DNA of 64,000 bases, from the NCBI GenBank assembly GCA_028554755.1, contig JAPTOF010000015.1:12287501-12351500 (forward strand), given 5' to 3'. Origin of the DNA: Cordia subcordata. Its lineage: Eukaryota; Streptophyta; Magnoliopsida; Boraginales; Cordiaceae. The position numbers and the translations under genes were made by a program. The notes beneath the pieces were generated by a model, which saw only the letters and a list, made by a program, of their open reading frames with translations, made no database searches and was not told where the DNA came from. This document shows, one piece after another, positions 34,474 to 44,971 of this stretch. How positions within the stretch are numbered: position 1 is the first letter of the stretch; the number at the start of each line of letters is the position of its first letter.

Positions 34474-35709
34474 CTACAACTGTGACAGAATCTGAGCCAT
34501 CAAAAAAGGATCTTCCTGTTGACCCATCGAGCTAGAACTAGCACCACGACGAATTTCTCTTCGGCGTTGCTCATCAATATGCACTTGCTCCCTAGATTCT
34601 CTCATTTCTCGCCTAAGAGTAGCCTTATCAGTGTTTTCCTCTTCTTCAGAAGTACTAACAGCCATGGGTGTTGTTCCTGGTATGCCTATGTCGGGATTAC
34701 CCTCAATTTCTGGTCTTTCATCTTCTTTTAGTGTGATGTCTACCCTGCCAAGTATATCATCAAGGTTTTGTGCAGTGAGGCCAAAGACAGGATCGGTGAA
34801 AGTAGTGCCCTTCTTAGTCCTATGCTTAATTGCAGCTTGAGTGCTTTGGGGCAAATTTTTGAAGGTCTCTCTATTTATGGGCTCCCCATTGTACCAGTAA
34901 ATGCCTATGAAGTTCATATACAACATGTCAAAATTCCACGCAAACTCTCTATATGGAGCATTTAACGATATGTTGAAACGTGAGAAGATATGCATTAAGG
35001 CCATACCATATCCAGGAGTGGTCGTTTTTCCTCCACCCTTTCCACTGATATGCAACGTATGTTGAAGGATTAGGAAAGGCAAAGCTGTTTTCTTTTCCTC
35101 CCTAAGGCTATAGTAGATATAAGCATCCATGACCGAAATTTTTCCATCATTGATATTTCTAGGAAGAATTACTTCACTCATGATTTTGAAGGCAATTTTT
35201 TTATTAATATCAACAACCCTCAATAATGGAAGGATCAACTCTGGATCCTTAGGTCCTACATCCTTCCACATGTATTCTATAACTTTCCCCGGAATATCAG
35301 TCTTCCTGATTCCTTCCGGCCAACCTTGACTATTGTAATGGCCTTCCCCATCAACAGGTATATTAAATATTTCATGTAAAGTTTCCTCGTTAAGCACAAA
35401 ATTTACCCCATAGACAGTGGAAGATAACTCAAGTTTTGGACTTCTACTATGTATCTCAAGATTTTCATAAAATTCAATTACTAATTTATCTTGCACATCA
35501 CGATGTAGACGTAGAAACATAGACCATTTATCAAATAATGGCAAGACATCGGTGCTAGCAAAATCAGAGTCCACGATATATTTACCGTACAAAATCGATT
35601 GCTTGCCTTGAATCTTTGATACTGGAGGTGGTGGTGGTGGAGGAGATTGTGTTCTTGGCCTCTTCCCTTTTCTCCCGCGTGCTTGACCTTTTCCCCTCAA
35701 ATTCACCAT
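34474..35709 (-). CDS. Env-position ORF of Sirevirus C (411 codons, open)
   Basis: Starts MVNLRGKGQARGRKGKRPR, a basic stretch that could act as a nuclear signal, followed by seven prolines. Residues about 55-300 carry a pattern I recognise from 'putative plant transposon protein' or Sirevirus envelope-like proteins: LVIEFYENL, VYGVNFVLNEETLHEIFNIP, VMDAYIYYSLREEKK, GYGMALMHIFSRF. The C-terminus (about 345-400) is acidic, then Arg/Glu-rich and probably a coiled coil (REMRESREQVHIDEQRRREIRR). I see no signal peptide or membrane segment, so 'env-like' rests on position only. It lies 480 bp after pol behind a leader with no other ORF. In-frame sequence continues past the stop to 34321. A broken second copy is in element D at 50233-51470. 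Confidence 0.75.
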   Translation of the reverse strand: MVNLRGKGQARGRKGKRPRTQSPPPPPPPVSKIQGKQSILYGKYIVDSDFASTDVLPLFDKWSMFLRLHRDVQDKLVIEFYENLEIHSRSPKLELSSTVYGVNFVLNEETLHEIFNIPVDGEGHYNSQGWPEGIRKTDIPGKVIEYMWKDVGPKDPELILPLLRVVDINKKIAFKIMSEVILPRNINDGKISVMDAYIYYSLREEKKTALPFLILQHTLHISGKGGGKTTTPGYGMALMHIFSRFNISLNAPYREFAWNFDMLYMNFIGIYWYNGEPINRETFKNLPQSTQAAIKHRTKKGTTFTDPVFGLTAQNLDDILGRVDITLKEDERPEIEGNPDIGIPGTTPMAVSTSEEEENTDKATLRREMRESREQVHIDEQRRREIRRGASSSSMGQQEDPFLMAQILSQL

Positions 35710-36110
35710 GATTTTGCGTTGTTTTTTTTTAAGATTAAAAGGTGAAAACTTGGTTTTTTGAAGTGGGTAAGCAAAATATAGAAAGAATTTTGGAAGGAAA
35801 CGGTTGGAAATTGAATAATTAAAAGAGGGTTTGAGAGAAATTTCGGCTAAGGTAAAAAGAGATTGAGTGAATGAAGTGAATTTGGGGTGAAAACCCCCAA
35901 TTTTTAACCCTATTCGCGTTTAGCCGGTGGACCGACTAGTCACGGGGAGTCGACCAGCGAGGTCGACCGGCCAGATTAGAGAGCTCATCAAAATTTTTAT
36001 TTTAGCCGGACGCCTAAGGCCTCTGTCGGTCGACCTGCTTGGTCGGTCGGCTGGGTCAGAAAGTGCACAAATTGCTTATTTTTCATACCCAAGCCACATA
36101 AACACACACA

Positions 36111-36185
<75 letters not shown>

Positions 36186-36188
36186 AAT
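35710..36188 (-). promoter_or_regulatory. Leader between pol and the env-position ORF of C
   Basis: Read on the minus strand, RNase H ends, then come an AT/TG microsatellite, a cluster of GGTCGACC-type palindromes (36050-35925), AGGGTTAAAAATTGGGGG, and a pyrimidine-rich leader before the ATG at 35709. The same order is found in D at 49850-50232. A GGTCGACC cluster precedes the transcription start region in the LTRs too. An internal promoter for the env-position ORF is an inference. Confidence 0.4.
36102..36183. repeat. (AC)n(AT)n microsatellite in element C
   Basis: About 50 bp of AC repeat with one AT break, followed by about 32 bp of AT repeat. Element D has only 'gacatatatatgtgtttatg' at the same place (49852-49871), so the tract expanded after insertion of C. 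Confidence 0.95.
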
Positions 36189-39100
36189 TTAACCACATTT
36201 TAGCATTCCAATCTCTCTCCTAATCTTGCAAAATTGATCCTCATGCAAAGGTTTAGTGAAAGTATCAGCAACTTGATGTAAAGTATCAACAAATTCAAGT
36301 ATTATATCACCTTTTTGTACACGATCTCTAATGAAATAGTGCCTAATCTCAATATACTTAGTTCTTGAATGTTGAATTGGGTTTTTAGTGAGATTAATTG
36401 CACTAGTATTATCACAATATATAGGAACATGATCATACTTCAATCCATAATCAAGAAAATTTTGTTTCATCCACAAAATTTGAGCCACACAACTACCAGC
36501 TGCTATATATTCAGCTTCGGTAGTAGAAATAGCAGCACTATTTTGTTTCCTACAAGACCAAGATACTAAGGAATGTCCTAGGAATTGGCATGTTCCACTA
36601 GTGCTCTTATGGTCTACTTTGCAACCCACATAGTCAGCATTAGAGAAACCACATAGATCAAATGACGTTCCTTTTGCATACCAAAGCCCTAGATTAATTG
36701 TTCCCTTAAGGTATCTAATGATTCGTTTTACAGCTGTTAAGTGAGTTTCCTTAGGATTATATTGAAATCTAGCACATAAATATACTGCAAACATGATATC
36801 AGGTCTAGAGGCAGTTAAATATAATAGGCTACCGATCATACCTCTATATTTCTTCTCGTCTACTGATTTACTCTTCTCATCCTTATCTAGTTTTGTTGAG
36901 GGGCTCATGGGAGTTCCAATCTTCTTTGCATCTTTAAGTCCAAATTTCTTGATAATTTCCTTGATGTATTTGACTTGATTTATGAAGATCCCCTCTTTTG
37001 CTTGTTTGAGTTGGAGTCCAAGGAAGAAGGTTAATTCTCCCATCATGCTCATCTCGAACTCCTTGTGCATACGTTTTGAAAAATTCTCACATAAAGAGAA
37101 ATTAGTAGCACCAAAAATTATATCATCCACATAGATTTGGACAAGTAGGATGTCATTGTCTTTTCTTTTGATAAATAGGGTTGAATCAAGTTTTCCTCTT
37201 TCAAAGTTGTTTTTCACCAAAAATCCACTAAGTCTTTCATATCAATCTCTAAGAGCTTGCTTTAAACTATATAAAGCTTTTTCTAGTTTAAAAACATGAT
37301 TAGGAAAGCAAGAATCTTCAAAACCGGGGGGTTGTTCAACATAAACTTCTTCTTCAATGAATCCATTTAAAAATGCACTTTTCACATCCATTTGATAAAG
37401 CTTAAAGTCCATGTGACATGCAAATGCAAGTAACATACGAATGGATTCAAGTCTAGCTACAAAAGTATAGGTTTCATTGTAATCAATTCCTTCTTCTTGA
37501 TTGTATCCTTGTGCAACTAGTCTAGACTTATTCCTAGTCACTATTCTGGCTTCATCTAGTTTGTTTTTGAATACCCATTTAGTTCCTATTACCGGTCTAT
37601 CTTTAGGCCTTTCAACTAGCTTCCATACTTTATTTCTCTCAAATTGATTAAGTTCTTCTTGCATGGAAATTATCCAATTTTCATCAAGTAGAGCTTCTTT
37701 TACATTTTTGGATTCTATATGAGAGATAAATGCATGATGCTCATAAAAAGTACTAATATTATTCCTAGTTCTTACACATTCATTTGGATCACCGAGAATA
37801 AGATCTTGAGGATGGTTTCTTACGAACTTCCAACTCTTTGGTAGGTCTTCATGAGGTTCTTTTGTTTCAATATCTTTGTTTGAGCATTGTTCGTTTTCCT
37901 CCTTGGCTTGAGACCTCTTTTCTTGATGTTCTTCTTCTTGCTTTGTTGGTTTTTCTTTGTCTTTTGGAGTTGGATCTTCTAGCGTTGTCTTTTCCAAAAG
38001 ATAACCCACATCATCAATTTCTTTTCTCGACTCAAATGGATTAGTCTCATCAAATGTAACATGTATTGATTCTTCTACAACAAGAGTTCTTTTATTATAT
38101 ACCCTATATGTTTTGCTCTTTGTGGAACAACCTAAGAATATTCTTTCATTAGATTTAGCATCAAATTTCCTTAAGTGGTCCTTAGTATTTAGGACAAAAC
38201 ATTTACAGCCAAATACCTTCAAGTATGATATTTTAGGTGTTTTTCCATGCCATAGTTCATATGAAGTTTTGTTTAAGATAGGTCTAATCAATACTCTATT
38301 TTGCACATAGCATGCAATATTTATGGCTTCACTCCAAAAATATGTTGGCAAGTTATGTTCTTTTAGCATAGTCCTTGCCATTTCTTCTAATGTACGATTC
38401 TTCCTCTCTACTACCCCATTTTGTTGAGGAGTACGAGGGGCCAAAAAGTTATGCTCAATGCCATGTTTATCACAAAAGTTCATGAAAGGAGTATTCACAT
38501 ATTCAGTGCCATTATCACTACGGATGCAAGTTATAAATAGCCTTTCTTATTTTGCACTTTTCTGCGCAATCTTGCAAATTCATTGAAGATATCATTTTTA
38601 TGTGCAAGAAACATGACCCATGTAAATCCAGTGTAATCATCAACTACAATAAATGTATACCTAGATCTTCCTAAGCTTGCCACATCAATGGGTCCAAATA
38701 AATCCATATGTAATAGTTGTAATGCTTTATTTGTTGAAACTTTATTTAGGGATTTGAAGGATGTCTTATGTTGTTTTTCTAGTTGGCAAGCATCACAAAT
38801 TTTATCTTTTTCAAATTTTAGCTTTGGTAGGTCTCTAACTAGATCATGCTTTGACAAATCATTCAATAAGCTCATGCTAGCACGTCCTAATCTTCTATGC
38901 CATAACCAAGCATTATCATGCATAACGGATAAACATTTAACATGTTGACATATAAGTTGATCAATTTCAACAGTGTAAACATTTTCATTTCTCTTAGCTA
39001 CAAATAACACATTATCATTTCCACATTCATACACAAGACATTTAGAAGATTGAAAAACAACTTTATGACATTTGTCACATAATTGACTAATGCTAAGTAG

Positions 39101-39345
39101 ATTAAATTTTAGACCTTCTACTAGTAGGACATTGTGTATAGCAAAAGAGTTTTCATTACCGACGCTTCCTTTTCCAATAATTTTTCCTTTTCCATTGTCC
39201 CCAAAGGTAACATCTCCTCCTTTTGTCCTTTTTAACTTGTAGAAGAGTGAAGAGTTTCCCATCATGTGCTTGGAGCAACCACTATCTAAGATCCATTTTA
39301 TTTTGCTTGGTTTGCCTTTATTGGATACCTACACACATTAAATTC
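36189..39345 (-). pseudogene. Pol of Sirevirus C: protease, integrase, RT, RNase H
   Basis: Right to left on the minus strand: WILDSGCSKHM (protease DSG, 39300); WLWHRRLGRASM with CDACQLEKQHK (integrase finger; the second His of HHCC is Arg); HMDLFGPIDVA, SDNGTEY, TPQQNGVVERKNRTL (integrase D, D, E); GTKWVFKNKLDEA, YQMDVKSAFLNG, VEQPPGFED (RT); VQIYVDDIIF (RT YVDD); DHKSTSGTCQFLGHSLVSW, STTEAEYIAAGS, YCDNTSAINLTKNPIQHS (RNase H); VADTFTKPLHEDQF (end). Breaks: a one-base loss in a T run near 38535 between the two first integrase residues, and a TGA at 37244-37242 in place of the Trp of the APRAW motif. The last 343 codons are open. Confidence 0.9.
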
Positions 39346-39399
39346 AAATGCAATTCTTTATTTTGGGGTCCCCAACACCTTGGGTCCTTGGCGTTAGTT

Positions 39400-41069
39400 T
39401 CAATTTTTGTTTTTGACCACTGATTTTGGTCTTTGCCAATACGGAACAAGTGATCCTCTATCACGATTTTTCTTGTAATAACAATGAGTAGATACATGTC
39501 CTTTTCTTTTCACAATAAGTACAAGTAATGTTTGGTTTTGGTAAAGAAGAGGATGTGGAGGTGGAAGCCTTGACAAAGTAAGTTTTGAAATACTTTTGAT
39601 TAATGCTAGGTTTGTATCCAATACCACTCTTATCAAAAGACATTTTTTGACTACCAAGGAGTTTTTCAAAATTTTCTTTGCCGTTTGTAAATTTTTGAAT
39701 AATTCCCTTCAAATCCATATTTTTCTTTTTCAAGTCTTTGACCTCTTTTTCAAATTTTACAAAATCTTCGGCATATGAATCATTTTCTTTTTCCGAGATT
39801 TTAATCTTTTCCAAAAGAGAGACATTTTCCTTTTCCAAAATTTCTTTTTGTTCAAGAACAAGTTTCAATCTCATATGCATTTGCTTGTTTTTTGCCAAAG
39901 CTAAAGATAAATCATCATGTAATTTAGCAAATGTATCTTTTAATTCATCAAAGCTATATTCATCTTCCTCTTGTTCACTAGATGAGTAATAGATAGATGG
40001 AGAAGGTGAAGATAGTATCTGATCCTCATTGGCCATGAGGCAAAAGTTGGCTACCTCATGTTGCTCTTCCTTATCTTTTTCGCTTTCGGAGAAGTCCCAT
40101 GTGGCTTTGAGTGCCTTACTTTCTTTCTTCTTTGTAAGCTTTAGACAATTTGCTTTTATGTGTCCCGGCTTGTTGTAATTAAAGCACTTCAATTCATCTT
40201 TTGCATCTTTTGTCTTTTTGAATTCTTTGCCTTCTTTTCCTTTCTTCTTCCAACTTCTGTTGCTTGAAGATGCCCCTTTCCTCATCTTTCTAAATTTCAT
40301 AAATCTTTTGAAATTTCGGGCAAGAAGTGCAATGTCTTTATCTTACGGGTCCTCATCATTTTCCTCATCATCACTTGATGAGTATTTTGATGCAACGAGG
40401 GCAATGAACTTCTTTGCTTTCTTCTCTTCTTCTTCATGGTCCTTTATCTCAAGCTCATGAGTCATGAGTGACCCAATGAGCTCATTTGGCTCCAATGTAT
40501 TCAAGTCCTTTGCTTCCTTTATTGCCGTGACCTTTGGTTTGCCATGATGATGGCAAGCTCCTTAGCACTTTCCTTACCTTCTCTACATTGGAATAATCCT
40601 TTCCAAGAGCTTTCAAACCATTAGTAATTTCAACAAATCTAGAAAACATCTGCTCAACATTTTCATTTGGAAGCATCTTAAATAATTCATATCTATGTAC
40701 AAGCATAGCAATCCTAGATTCTTTCACTTGGCTAGTTCCTTCAAAAGTTACTTCTAATTGGTCCCAAAGTTCTTTAGCCGAAGTGCATCCCATTACTATA
40801 GCAAACTTGGTTGCATTCATAGCATTGAATAAATAATGTAATGCTTTTTTATTTAACTCAAATAATTTAATATCTTCATCATTCCATTCATTTTCTGGTT
40901 TGGGTATTCTCCTATCACCTTCTAATTTTGTAGGTAAAGTAGGCCCATTTTCTATGATTTTCCAAGCTTTGTAATCATGTGATTGTATAAACACTTTCAT
41001 CCTCATTTTCCAAAATGCATAATTTGTTCCATCAAAAGGGGGCGTTTGTTTAATAGAAATTCCCTCCAT
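39400..41069 (-). pseudogene. Gag of Sirevirus C
   Basis: Starts MEGISIKQTPPFDGTNYAFW at 41069. The gag core shows WKMRMKVFIQSHDYKAW, ALHYLFNAMNA, AKELWDQLEVTFEGT, and LPNENVEQMFSRFVEITNGL. After a frameshift near 40550 come a Lys-rich segment, a zinc knuckle CFNYNKPGHIKANC whose second Cys is Tyr, a long Glu/Lys-rich coiled-coil region (about 39980-39700), and a second knuckle broken by an extra A in an A run (39505). Long coiled coils in gag are usual for Sireviruses. The frame ends near 39400. Confidence 0.85.
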
Positions 41070-41115
41070 ATTTGCTAGAAATTCTACTAGTTGTTAAACT
41101 ATAGGTAGAACCCTA

Positions 41116-41127
41116 GCTCTGATACCA
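41116..41127 (-). other. Primer-binding site of element C
   Basis: Minus strand reads TGGTATCAGAGC, two bases inside the 5' LTR. It is complementary to the 3' end of initiator tRNA-Met, as in most plant Copia elements. Confidence 0.9.
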
Positions 41128-41129
41128 AT

Positions 41130-42377
41130 TGTGGGTGCAAATATCTTAAGAGGGGGGTGTGAATTAAGATATAAATACTAATTTTCATTTTTAAAAAATT
41201 CTCAAAAAATTTTTAACTTCTAACAATCAATATATCAAACACAATGTAAGCAAAATAAGCAAGTATAAAAATGAAAGTATAAGAAGAGGAGAAACAAACG
41301 ATTTAAGGTGGTTCGGCCAAGCCTACGTCCACCGCCCAAGGATGCTTCCCTTAGGACTTCAAAAATCTCCACTAAGATGCTTCTTCATATCTTGGTGAAG
41401 CACAAACCAAGTTCTTATAATCTCTTTGAAGCCCAACTTCAAAGAACCCAAGAGATTCACTCTTTAGGATTTCCTCACACTTTACAAGCTTTAAAGAATA
41501 AATCTCACAAAGTTTATAGCTCTCAAAGTGTGTATATACTCAAGAATTAAGAAAAGATTGAATCTGAAATTTTCTTCAAGAAGAAGATGAATAAGCTCTT
41601 GAAAGCTCAAATATATTGCAAGAATGGCTCAAAGATGGATTGTATGATGATAAACAATTTAGCACACTTCAATTGATTGGTTAGAATGTGTATTGAATGA
41701 GCATTTTAAAGAGATTTTGGGGGTTAGGGAATTGGTAGGTGAAGAAGAAATGAAGATCTCGGCCAAAACAGTAATAAACGGCTAGTGCATTTATTACAGC
41801 ACCCGTTCAGCCGGTCAACTGGCTGGGTCGTCCGGTTATCCCCTTTCCTTCTCTGACTAGGCCGAATGCCTTAGTCGGTCGACCGGCTAGGGGGTCCGGC
41901 CACTCCAGAATGTGAAGTAAAGCCAGAGTTTTGCAAAAATCATTTTAAGTGTAATTTTCACAACTCCAAATCACTTTGTAATAATTTGTAAACATATGTT
42001 GTGATTTGAAATACCCTAAAAACTTATTTTACCTCTATGTGTGCATTCAAATACATTTGTGCAAATGTTATATCAAATGTGCAAGACTTGAAAATTTTGC
42101 TTTGAACAAGAAAAAGAGAGTTTGAGCCAAGTCGACACAATATATAGGCATTTCACAAAAAGAGCAAGAAGGAAAATAATATCCGGTACCCCTTATGACT
42201 TCTCTTCTCCTCCTTATGCCTTCTCACCTTCTCTTTCTTCAAATAATGCTTTTTGCACATTTTCTTCTATCTTGCAAAGCTTCAACTAGATATCATCTCA
42301 TTTCACAAGAAGCTATTTAGTCAAATAATGCATATATATTTTCATCATCAAAATCAATAATGAATATTTAGCTAACA
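41130..42377 (-). repeat. 5' LTR of element C
   Basis: 1248 bp. The conserved box lies at 41308-41332. The GGTCGACCGG array at 41810-41900 has fewer units than in the 3' LTR, consistent with loss by recombination between units. Confidence 0.9.
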
Positions 42378-43612
42378 GTAACCTTCACCATTCATGAACA
42401 CAATGCTGCTTTTTCTTATTGATTGGCTTTACCATACAATTTTGCTACTTATTATACATACCTATGACTAAATTAGCTTGTTCCTAGCCCTCGCATTCAT
42501 AGGCAATTCCAAGATTATAATTCTTTTTACTTCCAAATATAAGATATTTGTGTTATAGCTCATGTTAAAATGCTAAATTACTTGTATATTATGCAGCCAT
42601 TCGTTCCTTTGCGTGAAAGATGTATTAAGCTAACTTAAACTCATACTGATGCTTTGAGTTAAGCCTTTACTTATTGTCCCAGGAACCTTATGTAGGCCTC
42701 ATTATTAATGAATATGGAGCTGCTTATTCTTACGGATTGTCTTGCAATATATTACTACTTTACTTTTTATTCTATGACTAAGTAGCCACACCTTTTTTAT
42801 TGCTCAATTCCTTGACTAAAACCTTCATTGGGAATGCTATGCCATGTTGCTCTTACACCCCTTACTGTTCCCATGAGTATCCTACTATTTACTATTGCAC
42901 AAGTCATGGCAAGCATGTTAATGACATTTTTAATCTTCATTGCACATTTTGTAAAATTTTATTGTGTGATCTCTTTGTTAATGTTTCCTTTAGGCTAGGT
43001 GTAAATTCTAAATGGATAAAAGTGTTAGGTGATTGTTGCCACAAAAGTGAAGTGAAAGAGATATCTCTTGCCTAATGAGGGTGCTAATACCCATCCAAGC
43101 GATAAAGCATTAAAGCATGAAAGTGATAAAGTATGAAAGTGATTAAAGTGTTACGCCATCTTAAAGGATCCCTTTCTAGTCTCATTCACTGTATTCCTAC
43201 TTACTTAGAAACGTATTCAATTTCAATAATGATTGGAATGTTTAATGATTCGTCATTAGAGTAGTTTATCATTATTGTCACCACTAGACATCTTCATTAT
43301 GTTGGCTTAATATTCCTTTTTCAATTGTTACTTATCATTGCTATTTCAACCAACATTCCTTTTGGGGGGGAGGGGGGGGGGAAGGGGAGGTGAAGGGGTT
43401 CCTCTTTCTTAGTCTCTTTCACTTACCTCTTTATGTTTGCTTTCATTGACTCTTTTCAGATAAAGAAGCCTAATGTGAGAATGAAAGGCTAGCAATATAA
43501 ATACTGATTGCATATAAGATTTTAAGAATAATAATGTTTTGGGATAAACACTTACCTTTCATTAAGTACTGCTATTTTCTTTTGGGGCATTTGATTTATG
43601 ATTTATGAGTTG
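42378..43612 (+). repeat. 5' LTR of E, middle piece
   Basis: Begins GTAAC (target copy of C) and continues 'cttcaccattcatgaa', matching 58150-59330 of the 3' LTR of E. It contains a G-rich tract at 43364-43397 (runs of 7, 10, 4 and 4 G) that is missing from the 3' LTR. It ends AGTTG, the left target copy of element D. Confidence 0.85.
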
Positions 43613-44910
43613 TGTTAGCTAAATATTCATTATTGGTTTTGATGATGAAAATATATGCATTATCTTACTAAATAGCTTCTTGTGAAAATGAGATTATATC
43701 TAGTTGAAGCTTTGAAAGATATGAAGATGTGCAAAAAGCCTTATTTGAAGGAAGAAAAGATGAGAAGGCATAAGGAGGAGAAGAAAAGCCATAAGGGGTA
43801 TCGAATTTGTTTTTCTTGTTGCTCTTTTTGTAAAATGCCTATATATTGTATGGACTTGGCTCAAAATCTTTTTCTTATTCATAGAAAAAATTTTCAAGTC
43901 TTGCACATTTGAAATAACATATGCACAAATATATTTGAATGCACACATAGAGTTAAAATGAGTTTTTGGGGCGTTTCAATTCACAACATGTGTTTACAAA
44001 ATTATTCAAGATGATTTAGAGTTGTGGAATTTGCTCTTTAAATGGACTTTGCAAAAATCTGGCTTTACTTCACATTCTGGAGTGGCCGGACCCCCCAGCC
44101 GGTCGACCGACTGACCTGGGTGGGTCACCCGGCCAAAACAGAGAGGTGAAGGGAAAAGCCGGACCCCCTAGCCAATCGACCGGCTAAGGCGTTCGGCTTA
44201 GTCAGAGAAGGTAAAGGGTAAGCCGGACGACCCAGCCGGTCGACCGGCTGAACGGGAGCTGTAATAAATGCACTAGCCGTTTATTACTGTTCTGGCCGAA
44301 AATCCCAAATCTTCTTCACATACCAAATCCCTAACCCCTCAAATCTCTTTAAATACTCATTCAATACACTTTCTAATCATCAATTGAAGTGTGCTAAAGT
44401 GTTTATCATCATTCAATCCATCTTTGAGCCATTTTTGCAATATATTTAAGCTTTCAAGAGCTTATTCATCTTCTTCTTGAAGAAAATCTCAGATTCAATC
44501 TTTTCTTATTCTTGAGTACATACACACTTTAAGAGCTATAATCTTTGTAAGATTTATTCATTAAAACTTGTAAAGTATGGGGAAATCCTATAGAGTACAT
44601 CTCTTGGATTCTTTGAAGTTAGGCTTCAAAGAGGTTGTAAGAATTTGGTTTGTGTTTCACCAAGTTTTGAAGAAGCATCTTAGTGGAGATCTTTAAAGTC
44701 CTAAGGGGAGCTTCCTTGGGCGGTGGACGTAGGTTGGCCGAACCACCTTAAAATCGTTTGTTTCTCTTCTCCTTACACTTCTATTTTTATACTTACTTAC
44801 CTTGCTTATCTTGTGATTGATATATTGATTGTTAGAAGTTGTAAATTTTTAATAACGAAAATTAGTATTAATATCTTAATTCGCCCCCCCTTAAGATATT
44901 TGCACCCATA
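43613..44910 (+). repeat. 5' LTR of element D
   Basis: 1298 bp, TGTTAGCT...TTTGCACCCATA (usual end CACA). At 44090-44255 lie three tandem units of about 65-70 bp, each with a CCGGTCGACCGG-type core. TTTAAATACTC near 44350 is a possible TATA element. The box GGTGGACGTAGG..GGCCGAACCACC lies at 44721-44748, probably in the transcribed R/U5 part. Confidence 0.9.
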
Positions 44911-44971
44911 ATTGGTATCAGAGCTAGGGTTCTACATAATAGTCTAACAACTAGTAGAATTTCTAGCAAAT

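Larger units (their letters stand above)
32534..42377 (-). mobile_element. Sirevirus-type Copia element C with env-position ORF
   Basis: 9.84 kb with perfect GTAAC target duplications (32529-32533, 42378-42382). LTRs are 32534-33850 and 41130-42377, TGTGGGTG...AGCTAACA on the plus strand. The tRNA-Met primer site TGGTATCAGAGC lies on the minus strand (41127-41116), so it runs right to left: gag, protease, integrase, RT, RNase H, then an extra ORF. RNase H and RT blocks (SRPDIMFAVYLCARFQ, VDHKSTSGTCQFLGHSLVSW) are of the SIRE/Maximus type. Three polypurine-like tracts precede the 3' LTR, as is known for Sireviruses. gag and pol are broken; the extra ORF is open. Confidence 0.9.

Noticed and set aside
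39738..40460. Ser/Phe-rich plus-strand frames opposite the gag of C
   Set aside because: They are exact antisense shadows of the Glu/Lys-rich coiled coil of gag, where GAA/AAG codons read back as TTC/CTT.
42800..43075. 91-codon frame with many Cys and His residues, with a relative at 58585-58788
   Set aside because: Both copies are LTR sequence of element E, and the frame is not conserved between them (different ends, changed Cys positions).
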